64,000 nucleotides of DNA from Beijerinckiaceae bacterium RH AL1. Lineage in GTDB: Bacteria; Pseudomonadota; Alphaproteobacteria; Rhizobiales; Beijerinckiaceae. Shown one piece after another: positions 59,043-64,000 of the stretch. Position numbers and translations under genes: made by a program. The notes below the pieces were generated by a model. It was not told the origin of the DNA, made no database searches, and was given only the letters and a program-made list of their open reading frames with translations. Position 1 is the first letter of the stretch; each line of letters opens with the position of its first letter. The DNA lies in the NCBI GenBank assembly GCA_901457705.2, contig LR590083.2:4030597-4094596 (forward strand). Direction: 5' to 3'.

Positions 59043-60256
59043 GCCGGCGTCTCCCCGTCCGCCGCGCGGGCGAGCGCCGCGAGCAGGGCCGGCATCACGA
59101 GCTGCGCGTCCTGCACGATGGCGAGGTCGGCACGCTCGATCATCGCGGCATGCAGGTCGGTGTTGACGGCGATCACGTGCTCGCAGCCGGCGACGCCCTG
59201 CAGGTGCTGTGGCGCGCCGGCGATGCCGAGCGCGAGATAGCAGCGCGCCGCGAGCACGGTGCCCGACGCGCCGACCTGCCGATCGCGCGGCATCACGCCC
59301 GAGTCGCAGAGCACCCGGCTGGCGCCCGGCGTCGCGGCGAGCGCTGCGGCGAGCGCGTTGAAGCTGGCGAAGTCGGTGATGCCGTTGCCGGCCGCGGCGA
59401 CGAAGTCGGCGAGAGCGAGCGGCACAGTCGCGGGATCGGCAGGGACGACATGGGAATTCGAGATCGGGCTTTCGCGCACGGCGGCGGCCTGGAGCTCGAG
59501 CTCGACAACGCGGGCCTCGCGCGGCGCGCCGGCGTAGGGCGCGACGGCGCCAAGCGCGACCGAGATCAGGCGCGGCGGTACGCTGCTCTGCTCGACACGA
59601 TGGTTGCGCGCGGCGCGCCGCAGAAGCTTGGCGCTCACCGCTTCGGCATTCGTAAACAGAGGCTCGCCGGTCCGCACCGCGACGCGACGCGCGAGGTCGC
59701 CGCCGTCGGCGCTCTCTGCGAACAGAACGAACCGCGGCGAGAGCGCCGCGATCGTTGCGGCGACGTGGGTCGCGGCGGCGTCGGGATCGTACGCCTCGGC
59801 CGGGGCGAGCGGCGCGGCGACGCGGCGATCGGCGCCGGCGACGTCGAGATCGGGGCAGTCGCCCGCGAGCACGATCACGGCTGCGCTCTCGCCAGCGAGC
59901 ACGCGCGCCGCCCCCATCAGTTCTCGGTCGTGCGCCGTGAGCGTGCCGTTCGCCATATCGGGCACGACGAGAACGACGAACGCAGGCTCGGCGAGGATGA
60001 TCGGGGCAGGCTTTTCGCGCGGCGCGTTCACGGTGGCGGGTCCCGCCGAGGGAGGAGGCATCGCGCGATCGACCTCGAGCGCGGCATCGAAGCGTGGCTT
60101 GCCCGCCTCGACGCGTCGCGCCGCACGCTCCGCCCGCGGATCACGGCGCGGGCGGCGCGACGGCGGCGGGGCCGCCAGATCGAAGCGCGGGCGGGCGGCG
60201 CCAGCGACGGCGTGGGCGGCGCGCTCCCGGCGCGGGTCGCGGCGGGCGCGGCTCAT
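59039..60256 (-). CDS. etfA: Electron-transfer flavoprotein alpha subunit with Arg-rich extension
   Basis: A 405-residue EtfA/FixB-type protein. The C-terminal FAD domain contains VMPRDRQVGASGTVLAARCYLALGIAGAPQHLQGVAG and VIAVNTDLHAAMIERADLAI, the alpha-subunit signature. An unusual first 60 residues hold a repeated block: RRDPRRERAA..AGAARPRFDLA and RRDPRAERAA..AGKPRFDAA. The start at 60256 overlaps the dgcB stop; the longer frame upstream is a dgcB shadow. Confidence 0.87.
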   Translation of the reverse strand: MSRARRDPRRERAAHAVAGAARPRFDLAAPPPSRRPRRDPRAERAARRVEAGKPRFDAALEVDRAMPPPSAGPATVNAPREKPAPIILAEPAFVVLVVPDMANGTLTAHDRELMGAARVLAGESAAVIVLAGDCPDLDVAGADRRVAAPLAPAEAYDPDAAATHVAATIAALSPRFVLFAESADGGDLARRVAVRTGEPLFTNAEAVSAKLLRRAARNHRVEQSSVPPRLISVALGAVAPYAGAPREARVVELELQAAAVRESPISNSHVVPADPATVPLALADFVAAAGNGITDFASFNALAAALAATPGASRVLCDSGVMPRDRQVGASGTVLAARCYLALGIAGAPQHLQGVAGCEHVIAVNTDLHAAMIERADLAIVQDAQLVMPALLAALARAADGETPA

Positions 60257-62121
60257 GGCGCCTCGCAGGCGTCGAGCAGAAGCTCGGCAACGTCCTTCAC
60301 CACCATCGCCTGGCCGGGGACGCCATCGAGCATCGCCGTGCAGGTCGGGCAGGCGACGGCGACGATGTCCGCGCCGGTCTCGGCGGCCTGGCCCATGCGG
60401 ATGTCGGGGATACGCCTCTCGCCGGGAATATCGGAGACCGGCGCGCCGCCGCCCCCGCCGCAGCACATGGCGCGGCGGCCCGAGCGCGCCATCTCGCGCG
60501 GCGCCGTGGCGAGATGCGCGAGCAGGCGCCGCGGCGCTTCGGTCTCGCCGTTGTAGCGGGCGAGGTAGCAGGGGTCGTGATAGGTGACGAGGAGATCGGC
60601 GCGCTGCGGCGTCAGCCGGCCGCTCTCGACCAGCTCGAGCAGGAAAGCGGTGTGATGGCAAACCTCGTAGACACCGCCGAAGGCCGGGTACTCGTTGCGC
60701 AGCACGTGCAGGGCATGCGGGTCAGCGGTCACGATGCGCTTGAACCTGTAGCGCGCCAGCGTGGCCACGTTTTTCCGCGCCAGATCCTGAAAGGTGGCTT
60801 CGTCGCCGAGCCGGCGCGCAAGGTCGCCGCAATCGCGCTCCTCGGTGCCCAGCACGGCGTAGTCGACCTTCGCCGCAGAGAGCAGCTTCACCAGCGCGCG
60901 CAGCGTGCGGCCATAGCGCAGGTCGAAGGCGCCCTCGCCGAGCCAGAGCAGCACATCCGCCTCGCCGCGGGCGGCGATCGTCGGCAGCGGCAGGCCGGCG
61001 GAGAAGTCGGTGCGCGTCGCCAGCGCGCGACCGCTCGCCGTTCCGGCGCCGCGCAGCTCGTCCAGCGGCGCCGCGGCCTTTTCCGGCAGCGCACCGAGCT
61101 CGAGTGTCTGATGCCGGCGCAGCTCGACGACGGCGTCGACGTGCTCGATCATCATCGGGCATTCCTCGACGCAGGCGCGGCAGGTCGTGCACGCCCACAG
61201 CGTCTCCGGCTTGATCACCGCCGCGTCGCCGACGATGTCGATGATGCGGGGCTGCGGCACGCGCGCGGCGACGCCGGGGTGCGGGCTGCCAGAATAAGCG
61301 GGATCGGCGACGCGTGTCGCGAGATCCTGGATCAGCTTCTTCGGGTTCAGGGGCTGGCCGGCGGCGAAGGCGGGGCAGGCGGTCTCGCAGCGCCCGCACT
61401 GCACGCAGGCATCGAAGGACAGCAGCCGGTTCCAGGCGAAATCGTCGAGGCGCGCCGTGCCGAGCTTCAGGGCTTCGAGATCGAGCGGCGCCAGTGCGGT
61501 GTCGCGCTTGCCGGTGAAGCGGCCGGGGCGCGGGTGCGCGACGAGGTGCAGCGCGCCGGCCAGCGCATGCCGCATCGGGCCGTGCCGCACCTCGCCCGCC
61601 AGGCCGAGGCCGCCGATCGCGGCAAGCAGCAGCGCGGTTCCTGCGAGCACGGGCGCGCCGCCGAGCGCCAGCAATCCCGCGCAGACGAGGCCGCCGAGAC
61701 CGTAGGCGAGCAGCAGAAGCGGCAGGATCTGGAAGCGGCCGCCCGACAGGCGCTGCGGCCGCGCGCCGGCGCGGCGGGCGCCGACGAGGAGAGCGCCTGA
61801 TGTCACCGCAAGGAAGGCGAGGGCGACGATCGCCCAGTAGAGGCGCGAGCCGGCGAGCGGCGGCAGGATGGCGAGCGCGGTGAGCAAGCTTGCCGCGAGC
61901 AGGCCGCCGGCGACGATCGCGTGCATGCGCGAGGCATAGGCGTCGCGTGCGACCACGTCGTGCACGTCGACGAGGTAGCGCTTCGGTAAGGCCGCGAGGC
62001 CGGCGAGCCAGTCGACCTTCGCGGGGGCGCCGGCGCGCCAGAGTGCGGCGCGGCGCAGGCCCTGCGCCGCCGCCAGCGCCGCCATCGCCCAGCCGAGGAC
62101 CGCGAAGGCGAGCGCCATCAC
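60253..62121 (-). CDS. dgcB: DgcB-like membrane iron-sulfur oxidoreductase
   Basis: A 622-residue protein with about six N-terminal helices and two 4Fe-4S motifs: C239-x2-C242-x2-C245-x3-C249 (CVQCGRCETACP) and C311-x2-C314-x2-C317-x3-C321. Two CCG-type domains follow (HDPCYLARYN, RRAMCCGGGGG, ACPTCTAML), as in heterodisulfide-reductase-like proteins. It is proposed to pass electrons from the demethylase and ETF to the quinone pool. GTG 62121 overlaps the dgcA stop; ATG 62118 is an alternative. Confidence 0.85.
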   Translation of the reverse strand: MMALAFAVLGWAMAALAAAQGLRRAALWRAGAPAKVDWLAGLAALPKRYLVDVHDVVARDAYASRMHAIVAGGLLAASLLTALAILPPLAGSRLYWAIVALAFLAVTSGALLVGARRAGARPQRLSGGRFQILPLLLLAYGLGGLVCAGLLALGGAPVLAGTALLLAAIGGLGLAGEVRHGPMRHALAGALHLVAHPRPGRFTGKRDTALAPLDLEALKLGTARLDDFAWNRLLSFDACVQCGRCETACPAFAAGQPLNPKKLIQDLATRVADPAYSGSPHPGVAARVPQPRIIDIVGDAAVIKPETLWACTTCRACVEECPMMIEHVDAVVELRRHQTLELGALPEKAAAPLDELRGAGTASGRALATRTDFSAGLPLPTIAARGEADVLLWLGEGAFDLRYGRTLRALVKLLSAAKVDYAVLGTEERDCGDLARRLGDEATFQDLARKNVATLARYRFKRIVTADPHALHVLRNEYPAFGGVYEVCHHTAFLLELVESGRLTPQRADLLVTYHDPCYLARYNGETEAPRRLLAHLATAPREMARSGRRAMCCGGGGGAPVSDIPGERRIPDIRMGQAAETGADIVAVACPTCTAMLDGVPGQAMVVKDVAELLLDACEAP

Positions 62122-64000
62122 ATGTCCTTGCAGAGCCGGAGCGCGTCGTAGATCGCCGCGTGGATGTTGCGGCCGGTGACGGCATCGCCGATGCGGTACA
62201 GTGCGAAGCCGGCGGCGAGATCGAAGGGTTGCGGCTCGCCGCGCAGGATGGCGCCCTGGTCGGTCTGCCCGCGATTGATCGAGCGCGCCTTCAGGCCGCG
62301 GTAGAGATCATCGACCGGAAGCGTGCCGTGGTCGACGACCACACGGTCGACGACGCGCTCCTCCTCGGCATCGGTCATCGTGTTGCGCAGCGCCGCGATG
62401 AGGCGGTTGCCCTCGGGATAGATCTCGATCAGCTCCATGTTCGGCGTCATCACGACGCCGAGCTTGTAGAGCTCGCGCAAGTGGATCGGCTGATTCGTCG
62501 TGCCGACCTCCTCGGCGACCATGCGGTCGTGCGTGGCGATCTCGACGAGGCAGCCGCGCTTGGCGAGCAGCTCGGCGGTGGAAGCTGCGTTGTGCTGGCC
62601 CATCTCGTCGTAGAGCAGCACCGAGCCCGTCGGCTCGACGGCGCCCGAGAGCACGTCCCAGGTCGTCACGGCGTGCGCGTCGGCGCCCTTGGCATGGCCG
62701 TGCGAGGCGATACCGCCCGTCGCCACGATCACGACGTCGGGCTTCTCCGCAAGGATCGCGTCCTCGGTCGCCTCGGTGCCGAGACGCAGGTCGACACCGA
62801 GCTTGGTGACCTGGCCGACCAGCCAGCGCGGGATGCCGGAGAGCGCCTCGCGCCAGCCGGCCTTCGCGGCGATGCCGATCTGGCCGCCCGCGACCTTCGC
62901 CTTCTCGAAGAGCACGACGGCGTGGCCGCGTTCGGCGGCGACGCGCGCGGCCTCGAGGCCGGCGGGGCCGGCGCCGACGATCACGACCTTGCGACGCACG
63001 TCAGCCTTGCGGATCACGTGCGGCATGGTCGCCTCGCGCCCCGTAGCGGCGTTCTGGATGCAGAGCGCATCGCCGCCGACGTAGATGCGATCGATGCAGT
63101 AGCCGGCCCCGACGCATTGGCGGATGTCGTCCGCGCGGCCTTCGGAGAGCTTCTTGACGAGGTGCGGATCGGCGATGTGGGCGCGCGTCATCGCCACCAT
63201 GTCGACGTGCCCTTCGGCCACAGCGCGGGCCGCCGTGGCGAGATCGGTCACGCGCTGGGCGTGGAAGACCGGGATGTCGACCTCGCGCTTTATCGCCGAG
63301 GGCAGGAACAGGAATGGCGCCACCGGGAACGACATGTTGGGCAGAGAGATCGCGTGCGCGATGTGGTCGCGCGCCTGGCCGCCGAGCACGTTGAGGAAAT
63401 CGACGACGCCGCGCCGCGCGTACTCGCTGGCGATGGCGAGGCAGTCCTCCTGGCTCAAACCATCCGCGATCATCTCGTCGCCCGACATGCGGATACCGAT
63501 GACGAAGTCGTCGCCGGCCGCCTCGCGCATCGCCTCCAGCACCTCGATGCCGAAGCGCATGCGGTTCTCGAGCGAGCCGCCGTACTTGTCGCTGCGCTGG
63601 TTGACCGAGGGCGACCAGAACTGGTCGATCAGATGGCCGTGCGCCGCCGAGACCTCGCAACCGTCGAGACCGCCCTCGCGGCAGCGCCGCGCGGCGGCGG
63701 CGAAGCTCGCGATCACGCGGGCGATGTCCTCGTCCTCCATCTCCTTGGGGATGGTGCGCGACGCCGGCTCGCGGCGCGGCGAGGGCGCGACGGTCGGAAA
63801 CCAGTTCTCGGTGTCCCACTTGGTGCGGCGGCCCATGTGGGTCAGCTGGATCATCAGCTTGGCGCCGTGGCGGTGCACGCGCTCGGAGAACTCCCGGAAG
63901 AACGGCACGACGCTGTCGTCGGCGACGGAGATCTGGTTCCATGGCGCGGCGGGGCTGTCGGGCGCCACAGACGACGAGCCGCCGAACATGGTGAGGCCGA
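62118..64000 (-). CDS. dgcA: DgcA-like flavoprotein demethylase, 5' end off the window
   Basis: At least 626 residues. An FMN TIM barrel (QLTHMGRRTKW, SAAHGHLIDQFWSPSVNQRSDKYGG) is joined to an FAD/NAD domain (VVIVGAGPAGLEAARVAAERG), the layout of trimethylamine and dimethylglycine dehydrogenases. The frame is open to the edge (G-L-T before MFGG), so this is a partial gene. The cluster motif reads CVGAGYC..C where TMADH has C-x2-C-x2-C; the second cysteine is alanine. With dgcB and the ETF genes it likely demethylates dimethylglycine or a similar betaine product. Confidence 0.87.
   Translation of the reverse strand, partial: GLTMFGGSSSVAPDSPAAPWNQISVADDSVVPFFREFSERVHRHGAKLMIQLTHMGRRTKWDTENWFPTVAPSPRREPASRTIPKEMEDEDIARVIASFAAAARRCREGGLDGCEVSAAHGHLIDQFWSPSVNQRSDKYGGSLENRMRFGIEVLEAMREAAGDDFVIGIRMSGDEMIADGLSQEDCLAIASEYARRGVVDFLNVLGGQARDHIAHAISLPNMSFPVAPFLFLPSAIKREVDIPVFHAQRVTDLATAARAVAEGHVDMVAMTRAHIADPHLVKKLSEGRADDIRQCVGAGYCIDRIYVGGDALCIQNAATGREATMPHVIRKADVRRKVVIVGAGPAGLEAARVAAERGHAVVLFEKAKVAGGQIGIAAKAGWREALSGIPRWLVGQVTKLGVDLRLGTEATEDAILAEKPDVVIVATGGIASHGHAKGADAHAVTTWDVLSGAVEPTGSVLLYDEMGQHNAASTAELLAKRGCLVEIATHDRMVAEEVGTTNQPIHLRELYKLGVVMTPNMELIEIYPEGNRLIAALRNTMTDAEEERVVDRVVVDHGTLPVDDLYRGLKARSINRGQTDQGAILRGEPQPFDLAAGFALYRIGDAVTGRNIHAAIYDALRLCKDM

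Overview
The window is high-GC chromosomal DNA from an alphaproteobacterium, most likely of the order Hyphomicrobiales (Rhizobiales). The reasons are the mnmE / mnmG-rsmG-parA-parB block with three perfect parS sites, the pgsA-moaD-moaE order, the extensin-family lipoprotein, the XagB-like glycosyltransferase, a bacteriophytochrome, and dispersed hairpin repeats of the kind that fill such genomes. No genus can be fixed from the sequence alone.

Layout. 1-6.1 kb is the chromosome-partition neighbourhood usually found near oriC: the end of mnmE, a convergent MFS gene, then mnmG, rsmG, parA and parB. 6.3-11.7 kb is an RND efflux pump (transporter, fusion protein) with a TetR regulator and two matching palindromic operators. 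11.8-13.3 kb holds ccmC-ccmD-ccmG for cytochrome c maturation. 13.3-14.5 kb is repeat-rich and contains a tiny two-gene module: a colicin-E3-type 16S rRNase domain with an overlapping partner gene, bracketed by two repeat copies. 14.5-18.3 kb has hisF, a SnoaL-like gene, a cupin gene and pckA. 18.4-20.5 kb is a toxin-antitoxin island: brnT with a truncated brnA, a frameshifted small gene, and vapBC in which vapC is split by an 838-bp IS5-family element. 21-24.1 kb has pnp, its terminator and almost 1 kb of nested and tandem hairpin repeats. 24.1-32.5 kb has a kinase-less bacteriophytochrome, a cytochrome c, two small proteins, a hybrid histidine kinase and a polyamine-type ABC transporter without its binding protein. 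32.6-45.3 kb is mixed housekeeping (infC, pgsA-moaD-moaE, mntH/mntR, rdgB, ahcY). 45.5-50.4 kb has rpsU, a TPR lipoprotein, modA-modB without modC, a GFA-family gene and a cold-shock gene. 50.5-56.9 kb has flhA-fliR and a fliJ-like gene, a large GT2 enzyme and a helicase. 57-64 kb has tRNA-Gln, ohr, a prdX-like gene and a dgcA-dgcB-etfA-etfB operon for oxidative demethylation of methylated amines, which runs off the right edge.

How genes work together: ParA, ParB and parS segregate the chromosome; the TetR operators tie repressor and pump together; CcmC/D/G supply haem and reductant for c-type cytochromes such as the one at 26.4 kb; MntR faces mntH across a shared palindrome; DgcA/B with their own ETF pass electrons from demethylation to the quinone pool. 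Four genes carry apparent inactivating or start-altering lesions (vapC, brnA, mntH, prdX).
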